The translations under genes and the position numbers were made by a program. The notes under the pieces are model-generated. The model was given only the letters and a program-made list of their open reading frames with translations. It made no database searches and was not told where the DNA came from. A stretch of 5,896 nt of DNA, from contig CAMLDM010000046.1 of NCBI GenBank assembly GCA_946479025.1, positions 1-5,896 on the forward strand, in the 5' to 3' direction. This document shows, one piece after another, positions 1 to 5,808 of the stretch (position 1 is its first letter; every line of letters starts with the position of its first letter). The stretch is from an uncultured Candidatus Saccharibacteria bacterium. Lineage in GTDB: Bacteria; Patescibacteria; Saccharimonadia; Saccharimonadales; CAMLKC01.

Positions 1-398
1 AAGAGATAGAGATGCTTGCCGAGAAGCAAAAAGCAAATCCTGGAGCCCGCGACGCGCAGCGAACGCTCGCGCGCGAGGTAACGACATTGGTTCATGGCAA
101 AGACCGCGCAGAATCGGTGGAACGCGTAACGAACGCGCTTTTTGGTAATGCTGAAATTAGCGAGCTAACGCAGGATGATCTCGATGCACTCTCGCAGGAA
201 ATTCCGACAGTGGATGCGGGAAAATCGGTCGTTGAGACGCTGGTAGAATCAGGCGTTGCAGCGAGCAACGGCGAGGCAAAACGCCTGATTTCGGGCGGGG
301 CTATCTCCGTGAATAACGAGAAAATTGCGTACGACATGCAAATTCATAGCCTGTCGCTCGTTAAAAAGGGCAAGAACAGCTTCGTTCTCGTCCGCTAA
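1..398 (+). CDS. tyrS: Tyrosyl-tRNA synthetase, C-terminal part (5' end outside window)
   Basis: This is the end of the cytosolic enzyme that attaches tyrosine to tRNA-Tyr using ATP. The frame is open from the left edge (first whole codon at 3), so the Met at 12 is internal and not a start. About 132 codons remain of a protein usually near 400-430 residues. The stretch NPGARDAQRTLAREVTTLVHG resembles the helical anticodon-binding region of the E. coli-type TyrS. It is followed by an S4-like RNA-binding domain (about residues 77-131 of the visible part: VETLVESGVA, AKRLISGGAISVNNEKI, then KKGKNSFVLV). The Rossmann catalytic domain, with its HIGH and KMSKS motifs, lies upstream and cannot be seen. 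The gene ends in a tandem stop, TAATAA (396-401). There is no terminator hairpin before the next gene, so read-through into it is possible. Identification is firm. Confidence 0.93.
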   Translation, partial: EIEMLAEKQKANPGARDAQRTLAREVTTLVHGKDRAESVERVTNALFGNAEISELTQDDLDALSQEIPTVDAGKSVVETLVESGVAASNGEAKRLISGGAISVNNEKIAYDMQIHSLSLVKKGKNSFVLVR

Positions 399-413
399 TA
401 AATTTGGTATAAT
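385..413 (+). promoter_or_regulatory. Extended -10 promoter for the mutase-recG-rsmD block
   Basis: TGGTATAAT at 405-413 is a perfect TATAAT hexamer with the TG extension one base upstream. The best -35 at a 17-nt spacing is TTCTCG (385-390), only 3 of 6 matches and inside the tyrS 3' end. A weak -35 is usual for extended -10 promoters. Transcription would start near 420, giving a leader of about 22 nt that carries the ribosome site. It is the only clear + strand promoter I see before 5625. Confidence 0.75.
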
Positions 414-431
414 AAGGGCTCGACTAAACAC

Positions 432-437
432 AGGAGG
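432..437 (+). promoter_or_regulatory. Strong Shine-Dalgarno site that fixes the mutase start
   Basis: AGGAGG, followed by a further G, lies 4 nt before the ATG at 442. It is the only strong ribosome site in the window. It shows that translation starts at 442 and not at the in-frame ATG at 325, which lies inside tyrS. Confidence 0.85.
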
Positions 438-441
438 GCCT

Positions 442-2223
442 ATGCCTTTTACCGAAACTTTGCAACAACACCTTTCTTCAGAAGCCGTAAAAAATGTCAC
501 CGCGTGGCTGACTCAACCAAAATATGAGCAGTACCGCGACGAGCTGATCGAGCTGATCGACGCTGAAAAGTGGGAGGAACTCGAAGACGCATTCTTTAAA
601 GTAATTGAGTTCGGTACGGCGGGACGGCGCGGTATGACAGGGATCGGCTCAAACCGCATAAACAAGGTAACGATCGGCGAGTCGGCGCAGGCACTTTGTC
701 TGTACGCTCGTTCGTTCGATGAGGATGCAGCCAAAAAAGGTGTTGTCATTGCCTGCGATACGCGCCTGAGCTCACCCGAACTCAGCCAGTTTACGGCACA
801 AGTATGTGCGGCGAACGGCTTCAAGACGTATTTATTTGAGGATTTTCGGGCAACGCCGGAGCTCAGTTTTGCGGTGAGACATTTGGGCGCGGCTATCGGT
901 ATTGTTATCAGCGCTAGCCATAATCCTCCAGCAGACAACGGATTTAAAGCGTACTGGTCTGACGGTGGGCAGCTCGCAGCACCTCACGACAAAGGAGTTT
1001 TGGCAGTCGCGGCAGATGTTACGGAAATCCACGCGCTCGACTTCAGTGAGGCGATAGCGGAAGGTAGGATTGAAATTATTGGTGATGACCTCGATAGGGC
1101 GTATATTGACAGAGTCGTGGCCGAAGCCGAGGGCACGGAACGCAATGTGAAGATCGTCTATTCGCCACTGCATGGAGCGGGCCAGACGAATGTGCTGCCT
1201 GCGCTTCGCAAAGCTGGCTTCAAGGATATTTCTTTGGTCGAAGATCAAATGGTGCCCGACGGCAATTTCCCCACCATCGACAGCGGTAAAGCAAACCCGG
1301 AAGAAAAGGCGGCCAACGACCGCGCCGTGGCACAACTTCTCGCCGAGAAGGCGGACATTGCCATTACCAACGATCCGGATGCTGATCGCATTGGCGTGGT
1401 GGTTCGTCAGGGTGACGAGGTCATATATCTTAGCGGTAACCAATCGGCCGTTCTCACTATGGATTACATTCTTCGCACACGGCGGCAAAAACAACAGCTT
1501 TCGTCTAATTATTACGTCGCTAAAACCATTGTTACCACGGAGATGCTCCGTGCGCTTGCCGCGCACTACGGCGTAACGTTGTACGGTAACATGCTTATCG
1601 GGTTTAAATATATCAGCAAGCTGATGACGAGCAAGCGGGGCACTGATGAAAAATTCATCATGGCGGCAGAAGAGAGCTTTGGCTTATTAAAAGGCGATTA
1701 TATTCAGGATAAAGATGGCGCGACCGGCGCGTTGCCTATGGCTGAGTACGCGGCCGAGTTGAAGAAAGAAGGCAAAACGCTCTACGATCGGCTGCTTGAG
1801 CTGTACGCCCAGCACGGTTTGTACGTTGAGCGGTTGGCGAGCGCGTATTTTTTGGGCGCGAGCGGCTTCGAAAAAATGCAGTCGGTTATGAAAACCCTTC
1901 GCGTGGCGCCGCCGAAGAAAATTGGCGAGCATGACATAACGGCAATTTTGGATTATCAGTCACTTGAACGCCGGGATATAAAAACGGGTGACGTGTCGGC
2001 GATTGATTGTGAGAATTCAAATGTTATGGCATTTGAATTTGATGGTAATCCCGAGCGGCGCATCGTTATCCGCCCTAGCGGCACCGAGCCGAAGCTGAAA
2101 TTTTACGTGCAGTGGCGCGGCGAGGTGAAAGCCGGAACGGACATTCGTGCTCAATATGATGAGCTGAGCGAGCATCTGGATAATCTTTCCAAGACGCTTG
2201 AAGGAATGGTGCTCGATTCGTAG
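442..2223 (+). CDS. Phosphohexomutase (phosphoglucomutase/phosphomannomutase, PgcA/PGM2-like)
   Basis: A 593-residue cytosolic enzyme of the alpha-D-phosphohexomutase superfamily, which interconverts hexose 1- and 6-phosphates through a phosphoserine and a bisphosphate intermediate. All four signature sites are present in order. The N-terminal FGTAGRRG starts at residue 57. The catalytic serine loop SASHNP is at 157-162, with Ser159 as the phosphorylated residue. The Mg-binding loop DPDADR is at 311-316 (Asp311, 313, 315). The sugar-recognition loop AEES is at 409-412, and the phosphate-binding RPSGTEPKLKF starts at 544. The length (near 580-600) and the EESFG...KDGATG context point to the PgcA/PGM2 subgroup rather than the shorter ManB/GlmM type. 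Glucose versus mannose or pentose preference cannot be read from sequence. The likely role is glucose-1-P supply for envelope glycans or polysaccharide (inference). It starts at 442 because of AGGAGG and the family N-terminus. It ends 3 nt before recG. A tandem 9-bp duplication at 541-558 encodes ELIELI. Confidence 0.93.
   Translation: MPFTETLQQHLSSEAVKNVTAWLTQPKYEQYRDELIELIDAEKWEELEDAFFKVIEFGTAGRRGMTGIGSNRINKVTIGESAQALCLYARSFDEDAAKKGVVIACDTRLSSPELSQFTAQVCAANGFKTYLFEDFRATPELSFAVRHLGAAIGIVISASHNPPADNGFKAYWSDGGQLAAPHDKGVLAVAADVTEIHALDFSEAIAEGRIEIIGDDLDRAYIDRVVAEAEGTERNVKIVYSPLHGAGQTNVLPALRKAGFKDISLVEDQMVPDGNFPTIDSGKANPEEKAANDRAVAQLLAEKADIAITNDPDADRIGVVVRQGDEVIYLSGNQSAVLTMDYILRTRRQKQQLSSNYYVAKTIVTTEMLRALAAHYGVTLYGNMLIGFKYISKLMTSKRGTDEKFIMAAEESFGLLKGDYIQDKDGATGALPMAEYAAELKKEGKTLYDRLLELYAQHGLYVERLASAYFLGASGFEKMQSVMKTLRVAPPKKIGEHDITAILDYQSLERRDIKTGDVSAIDCENSNVMAFEFDGNPERRIVIRPSGTEPKLKFYVQWRGEVKAGTDIRAQYDELSEHLDNLSKTLEGMVLDS
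541..558 (+). repeat. Tandem 9-bp duplication inside the mutase gene
   Basis: GAGCTGATC occurs twice in a row and encodes ELI-ELI near residues 34-39, in the variable N-terminal helical part ahead of the conserved FGTAG. It is in frame and harmless. It may be a recent slippage duplication or chance helix repetition. Confidence 0.6.
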
Positions 2224-2226
2224 CGT

Positions 2227-4257
2227 ATGAATCTGGTTTCGCCGCTCGAGAAGGTAAAAGGCGTTGGCGCGAAAACCAGCGAGCAGTTTGCGGCGGCCGG
2301 GATTCGCACCGTTGACGACTTGATCAATTTCCTGCCGAGAGCGCACGAAGACTTTTCGGAAGTCGTGAAAATCGCTGATGTTCATCCGGGCAGAATGACG
2401 ATAAAAGCGCGCTGCGAGAAAATTGCCACGCGCCCGGTCCGGCGTGGCCTTCGCATTACGACAGCGACGCTCGCCGATGACTCTGGCAAGCTTCAGGCGG
2501 TGTGGTTCAATCAGCCGTACCGCGAAACGCAGCTGAAAGGTGGCGATGAGTTTTATTTTTCGGGTGAGTTCGAATTTAATTACAATCGTTACCAGCTTAC
2601 GAATCCGAGTTCCGAGAAAGTCAGCGATATGCCAGTGCAAACCGATCGATTACTGCCGGTTTATCGTGCGATCAAAGGCTTAAAAAGCCAGCTTGTGCGA
2701 AAAGTTCTCGCAGAGCTCCGGCCGCTGATTTCCATGTTGCCCGAAACTTTGCCGGAGCATATCGTGAAAGACGAAGGGTTGATTTCACATGCGGATGCAC
2801 TACTCGGTATGCACTTTCCGAGAACGTCGGATGATATAAAGAAGGCAAGAGAGCGGCTAGCGTTTGAAGAGCTCTTTCAATTACTTCTGGCTAGCCAGCT
2901 TAACCGCCTTGAAAACGCCAAGCTCACCGGCTGGCACATTCCGTTTGAGCAAAAAGTTGTGGCGGACTTTGTGAAACAACTACCATTCGAGCTCACCGGT
3001 GCGCAGCGACGGGCGGCCTGGGAAATCATTCAAGATTTTGAGCGTCAGACGCCAATGAATCGGCTGCTTCAGGGTGACGTTGGTTCAGGTAAGACAGTCG
3101 TTGCGGGGCTTGCAGCTCGGCAGGCAGCGCACTCTGGCTTTCAGTCTGCGCTCATGGCACCGACGGAAATTTTGGCAAATCAACATGCGGAAACGCTTTC
3201 GAAATTATTATCGCCATTTGGCGTAAAAGTCGGATTGCTTACCGGAAGTGTGAAGGGCGCAGCCAGAAAGATGATCTATGAACAGATCGAAAATGGCGGC
3301 GTGGATGTCGTGGTCGGCACGCACGCGCTGATCCAGGAGGTGGTGAAATTCCACAGGCTCGGCTTCGTAGTGATCGACGAGCAGCACCGTTTCGGCGTTA
3401 AGCAGCGTCAGGAACTTCTGAAAAAATCCGAACACTTGCCGCATCTTCTTGCCATGACCGCGACGCCGATTCCGCGCAGTCTCGCTCTTACTGTTTATGG
3501 AGAGCTGGATGTGAGTATTCTCAATGAGCTGCCGAAAGGCCGAAAGCCGATCAAAACGAAGATCTGGTCGCCAAACAGCCGGGCGCAGCTATATGAAATG
3601 GCGGACGCTGAAATTACCGCCGGACGCCAGGCCTATGTCATCTGCAGCCTGATCGACGAAAACCCAGATAACGAAATCAAAAGCGTGCAGGCAGAATATA
3701 AAAAGCTGCAAAATTCTATCTTTAAGCACCGGCGGATCGGCCTTCTGCATGGCAAGATGAAAGCGGACGAAAAAGACGCCGTAATGACGAAATTCGCAGC
3801 CGGCGAGATGGATATCCTAGTAAGCACCACCGTGGTAGAAGTCGGCGTCGACGTGCCAAATGCGACAGTGATGCTGATCGAGGACGCGGATAGGTTCGGT
3901 CTTTCTCAGCTCCACCAGCTTCGTGGACGCGTAGGCCGCTCTTCGCATCAGAGTTATTGTTACCTCATTATGTCCGATAGCTCAAAGCCGACGCAGCGCT
4001 TGAAAGAAATTGAGAAATCGAACGACGGCTTTTACTTGGCGGAAGTCGACCTGAAGTTACGCGGTCCGGGTGAAATCTACGGTCGCTCCCAGCACGGTGC
4101 GTTGAACCTCCAGATTGCGACGTTATCAGACACAAAACTCATTGCCCGAGCACAGAGGCAGGCGAAGCGGTTCGCTCAAACTCACGCAAACCTGCTACAA
4201 TATAAGCAATTGGCCGCGCAGGTGGAGCAGTACCAGCGGCTGACAACATTAAACTAG
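2227..4257 (+). CDS. recG: ATP-dependent DNA helicase RecG
   Basis: A 676-residue superfamily 2 helicase that remodels stalled replication forks and branch-migrates Holliday junctions and R-loops. The length is normal (about 680-693 in E. coli and B. subtilis). It opens with the usual SPLEKVKGVGAKT helical segment. The OB-fold wedge domain follows at roughly 50-125, including WFNQPYRETQLKGGD. The helicase motifs are intact: Walker A GDVGSGKT 283-290 (Lys289), APTEILANQH, the VGTHALIQ motif, DEQH 384-387 (DExH box, followed by RFGVKQR), TATP 411-414, VVEVGVDVPNA, and motif VI QLRGRVGR 564-571. Near the C-terminus, VDLKLRGPGEIYGRSQHG (607-624) matches the RecG translocation region, with the usual Gln kept. 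There is no Shine-Dalgarno site before the ATG, which lies 3 nt after the upstream stop, so translation is probably coupled. No truncation or lost catalytic residue is visible. Confidence 0.97.
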   Translation: MNLVSPLEKVKGVGAKTSEQFAAAGIRTVDDLINFLPRAHEDFSEVVKIADVHPGRMTIKARCEKIATRPVRRGLRITTATLADDSGKLQAVWFNQPYRETQLKGGDEFYFSGEFEFNYNRYQLTNPSSEKVSDMPVQTDRLLPVYRAIKGLKSQLVRKVLAELRPLISMLPETLPEHIVKDEGLISHADALLGMHFPRTSDDIKKARERLAFEELFQLLLASQLNRLENAKLTGWHIPFEQKVVADFVKQLPFELTGAQRRAAWEIIQDFERQTPMNRLLQGDVGSGKTVVAGLAARQAAHSGFQSALMAPTEILANQHAETLSKLLSPFGVKVGLLTGSVKGAARKMIYEQIENGGVDVVVGTHALIQEVVKFHRLGFVVIDEQHRFGVKQRQELLKKSEHLPHLLAMTATPIPRSLALTVYGELDVSILNELPKGRKPIKTKIWSPNSRAQLYEMADAEITAGRQAYVICSLIDENPDNEIKSVQAEYKKLQNSIFKHRRIGLLHGKMKADEKDAVMTKFAAGEMDILVSTTVVEVGVDVPNATVMLIEDADRFGLSQLHQLRGRVGRSSHQSYCYLIMSDSSKPTQRLKEIEKSNDGFYLAEVDLKLRGPGEIYGRSQHGALNLQIATLSDTKLIARAQRQAKRFAQTHANLLQYKQLAAQVEQYQRLTTLN

Positions 4258-4261
4258 AACT

Positions 4262-5074
4262 ATGTACTCTGGAACAACATTTCGTACAAAATCAGGCCGC
4301 GTTATGGGCGTGCATCAAAAAATTGACCGCGTCGCGTATCGCCATATTATAAAGCGTGTCCCGGACTCAATTTCTTTTCCTACTGCGCACGAAATCCTTC
4401 ACTTCGAAGGGTTGAATGGCCCGGATGGCATCAAGCGCAAAAGCCCGGCCAAAGACGAGCCGTGGCATTATATTGATCCGGCGAATCCCGACGACCGCGT
4501 TATTGTTGAGATGATTCACGACCATATTCATAACATGGCAGAAGCTCTGAGAGGTGGCAACCAGGAGCGCGCGGCCTTTGAAGCAGCCTGGATGGCGCAT
4601 GCTATCGTCGACGGCCTTACCCCGGCGCACCACTATCCGCTGGAGGAAAAACTTGAAGAACTTCGCGGCGAAGGCCTGGAGACGCGGCGCACTACTAAAG
4701 ATAAGCTGCTGCTTCCCGGCAAAACCCGTCGCATGCAGGTACGCAACAACTGGGAATTCTGGGGGGCTAAAGGAGTTATGACCACGCACCTCGGGTTTGA
4801 GCTTGGTGTTGCGACAACCATTGCGGCGCTGCGGTTCGAGACGACCTCTCCAACTGATGCCGACTACGTACGCGCGCGACATGAGGGGTTTGAGGTTATG
4901 TTTTTTGAAGCGCTGCATGAGATTTCTGAACTCGATATGTATAAGGAGTTTAGTCGTCTTGGCTGGACGCGCAGGCTTGCCCAGGAAACCCGCAACGTCT
5001 TAGCGCCAAGCATTATTAGGACGGTAACGCTTGCGTGGTATGAGGCGATCGTAAAAGCCGAGAAAATGAAATGA
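4262..5074 (+). CDS. Putative zinc phospholipase C / S1-P1 nuclease-fold metalloprotein, cytosolic, uncharacterised
   Basis: I do not recognise this 270-residue protein by name. Its His/Asp pattern follows the tri-zinc phospholipase C and S1/P1 nuclease fold. His18 lies in a helix-like VHQKIDRVAYRHI. Asp55 is followed 14 residues later by His69 in WHYIDPANP (B. cereus enzyme: Asp55, His69 in HFYDPDNG). His113, Asp117 and His123 lie in HAIVDGLTPAH (118/122/128). His176 and Glu180 lie in HLGFE (142/146). These B. cereus positions are from memory. Eight of nine ligands therefore have counterparts; the N-terminal Trp does not. No signal peptide or membrane segment is visible, whereas known members are mostly secreted. 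About 39 extra basic and charged residues sit between the last two motifs. A phosphodiesterase or phosphatase activity on lipid, nucleic acid or another phosphoester is inference only. The start at 4262 is 4 nt after recG, without a Shine-Dalgarno site; ATG 4304 (Met15) is a possible alternative. The stop overlaps rsmD by ATGA. Confidence 0.7.
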   Translation: MYSGTTFRTKSGRVMGVHQKIDRVAYRHIIKRVPDSISFPTAHEILHFEGLNGPDGIKRKSPAKDEPWHYIDPANPDDRVIVEMIHDHIHNMAEALRGGNQERAAFEAAWMAHAIVDGLTPAHHYPLEEKLEELRGEGLETRRTTKDKLLLPGKTRRMQVRNNWEFWGAKGVMTTHLGFELGVATTIAALRFETTSPTDADYVRARHEGFEVMFFEALHEISELDMYKEFSRLGWTRRLAQETRNVLAPSIIRTVTLAWYEAIVKAEKMK

Positions 5075-5625
5075 ACGTACGGATAATTAGCGGCGAATTC
5101 GGTGGTCGTAAGATTGAGGCACCGGATAACGCCCGTACTCACCCCATGGGCGAACGGATCCGAAACGCGCTTTTTAACAGTGTCGGTAAAGAAGTTGAGT
5201 CGGCGGACGTTCTTGACGTGTTTGCCGGTACCGGCGCGGTCGGCCTTGAGGCACTCAGCCGGGGAGCGCGTCATGTTACATTCATTGAAAAAGATAGGAT
5301 CGCCCAAAAGGTGCTGGCAAAAAATATCACGTCGCTTCATGCTGAAAGCCGCACGACGGTCATTCGCACGACAGCAAACAATTGGATTGAAAATAATGAG
5401 AATAAGCGTTTTGATCTGATATTCGCGGATCCGCCATATTACGATCCGCAGTTATCCACAGCCTTAGCGTTTTTAGGGCTTTTAAAGCCTGGCGGACTTA
5501 TGATATTATCACACCCAGGTAGGGGTGAGGAACTTACCAAAGCCGGAGTTGTTGTGGTGGACAATCGTAGTTATGGAAATGCTTTCCTCACCTTCTACCG
5601 CCGAGAAGATGACGCAACCCTTTGA
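5071..5625 (+). CDS. rsmD: 16S rRNA guanine-N2 methyltransferase RsmD (m2G966)
   Basis: A 184-residue SAM-dependent methyltransferase that methylates G966 (E. coli numbering) of 16S rRNA during 30S assembly. The typical RsmD opening RIISGEFGGRKIEAP begins at residue 4. The SAM-binding motif I, VLDVFAGTGAVGLEALSRGA, is at about 47-66, with the acidic FIEKD at 71-75 as the next strand. The catalytic DPPY is at 120-123. LLKPGGLMILSH follows. The length is close to the family norm (198 in E. coli). One departure is THPMGERIRNALFN (23-36), where the common form reads RPT-x-DRVRE-x-LFN. The ATG overlaps the upstream stop as ATGA, which predicts translational coupling; only a GAG about 8 nt upstream could act as a weak ribosome site. 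A weak terminator overlaps its stop codon. Confidence 0.95.
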   Translation: MNVRIISGEFGGRKIEAPDNARTHPMGERIRNALFNSVGKEVESADVLDVFAGTGAVGLEALSRGARHVTFIEKDRIAQKVLAKNITSLHAESRTTVIRTTANNWIENNENKRFDLIFADPPYYDPQLSTALAFLGLLKPGGLMILSHPGRGEELTKAGVVVVDNRSYGNAFLTFYRREDDATL

Positions 5626-5640
5626 GATGGGTCTTTTTTT
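5617..5640 (+). terminator. Probable weak intrinsic terminator after rsmD
   Basis: ACCC (5617-5620) pairs with GGGT (5629-5632) around an 8-nt loop that contains the rsmD stop codon. One C follows, then seven T residues (5634-5640) and a further T-rich stretch. The stem is only 4 bp, so efficiency may be partial. The position and T-tract are right for the end of the block. Confidence 0.5.
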
Positions 5641-5655
5641 ATTTGAGAAAGCTTT

Positions 5656-5690
5656 AAATAAAAAGCAGCCCCGAAATTCTTTCGGGGTGC
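5656..5690 (-). terminator. Strong hairpin with T-tract, reading as a minus-strand terminator
   Basis: CCCCGAAA (5669-5676) and TTTCGGGG (5680-5687) form a perfect 8-bp stem with a 3-nt loop. GCA (5665-5667) and TGC (5688-5690) extend it by 3 bp past one bulged G. On the minus strand the stem is followed at once by TTTTTATTT (5664 down to 5656), the classic intrinsic terminator form. On the + strand the 3' side is AGCCATAACG with no T-tract, so it would act there only as a transcript-end or RNA-stabilising hairpin. The minus-strand transcript it would end is not an obvious gene. Confidence 0.7.
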
Positions 5691-5714
5691 AGCCATAACG
5701 TAGGACTTGTTATA
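5656..5714 (-). ncRNA. Candidate orphan small RNA, about 58 nt
   Basis: A minus-strand promoter-like sequence at 5749-5721 faces the terminator at 5690-5656 with no gene between them. Transcription from about 5714 to the T-tract would give a short RNA made of about 25 unpaired bases followed by the 11-bp hairpin. The only ATG inside (minus strand, at 5696) opens straight into the hairpin and the T-tract, so a peptide is unlikely. No known RNA family is recognised. This is inference from the signals alone. Confidence 0.25.
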
Positions 5715-5729
5715 AGGTTTAATATAACA
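5708..5729. repeat. AT-rich inverted repeat, possible operator or divergent promoter core
   Basis: TGTTATA (5708-5714) and TATAACA (5723-5729) are perfect inverted 7-mers separated by 8 bp. A third half-site, GTTAT (5731-5735), follows and makes ATAACAGGTTAT with the second arm. The repeat also contains -10-like hexamers on both strands: TGTTATAAG (extended -10, + strand, 5708-5716) and TATATT on the minus strand. It could be a regulator-binding dyad, or simply two facing AT-rich -10 elements. Confidence 0.4.
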
Positions 5730-5749
5730 GGTTATTCAGTGCTTTGCAA
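5721..5749 (-). promoter_or_regulatory. Candidate minus-strand promoter
   Basis: Read on the minus strand: TTGCAA (5749-5744, 4 of 6 to TTGACA), a spacer of exactly 17 nt, then TATATT (5726-5721, 5 of 6 to TATAAT) preceded by TGT, which gives the extended -10 TG. Its predicted product starts near 5714 and runs towards the terminator at 5690. TTGCAA is its own reverse complement, so it cannot set direction on its own; the -10 does. Confidence 0.4.
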
Positions 5750-5803
5750 TCAAATAGAAGGACTAAAAATAAAATACTCCTCGAAGTGCTAAAGCACTCT
5801 CGT
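5738..5803 (+). promoter_or_regulatory. Leader with two mutually exclusive pairings upstream of the gene at 5809
   Basis: AGTGC (5785-5789) and GCACT (5794-5798) form a hairpin with a TAAA loop. CGA (5782-5784) and TCG (5801-5803 region, past a bulged C) extend it. The same 3' arm, AAAGCACT (5791-5798), is also a perfect 8-bp complement of AGTGCTTT (5738-5745) further upstream. Only one pairing can exist at a time. The structure ends a few bases before the ATG at 5809, which has no Shine-Dalgarno site. A role in controlling translation or transcription is inference. The rest of 5691-5808 holds nothing else that I recognise. Confidence 0.3.
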
Positions 5804-5808
5804 CGGTC

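Noticed and set aside
325..441. Upstream extension of the mutase reading frame to an ATG at 325.
   Set aside because: It lies inside tyrS in another frame, has no ribosome site, and adds residues that fit no mutase. The ATG at 442 has AGGAGG 4 nt upstream.
832..1566. A 244-codon minus-strand open frame opposite the mutase gene.
   Set aside because: It is fully antisense to a gene whose catalytic motifs are all intact, its translation looks like a reverse-complement shadow, and it has no ribosome site or recognisable domain.
2017..2640. A 207-codon minus-strand frame across the mutase-recG junction.
   Set aside because: It is antisense to two well-supported genes, with composition typical of a shadow (Arg, His and Leu rich) and no motif.
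4367..4918. A 183-codon minus-strand frame opposite the PLC-like gene.
   Set aside because: The + frame has ordered metal motifs and neat junctions with recG and rsmD, and the antisense frame has nothing comparable.
5665..5690. The 11-bp hairpin as the + strand terminator of rsmD.
   Set aside because: No T-tract follows it on the + strand; the T-tract lies on the minus-strand side. The weaker ACCC/GGGT stem with seven Ts at 5617-5640 fits the + strand better.
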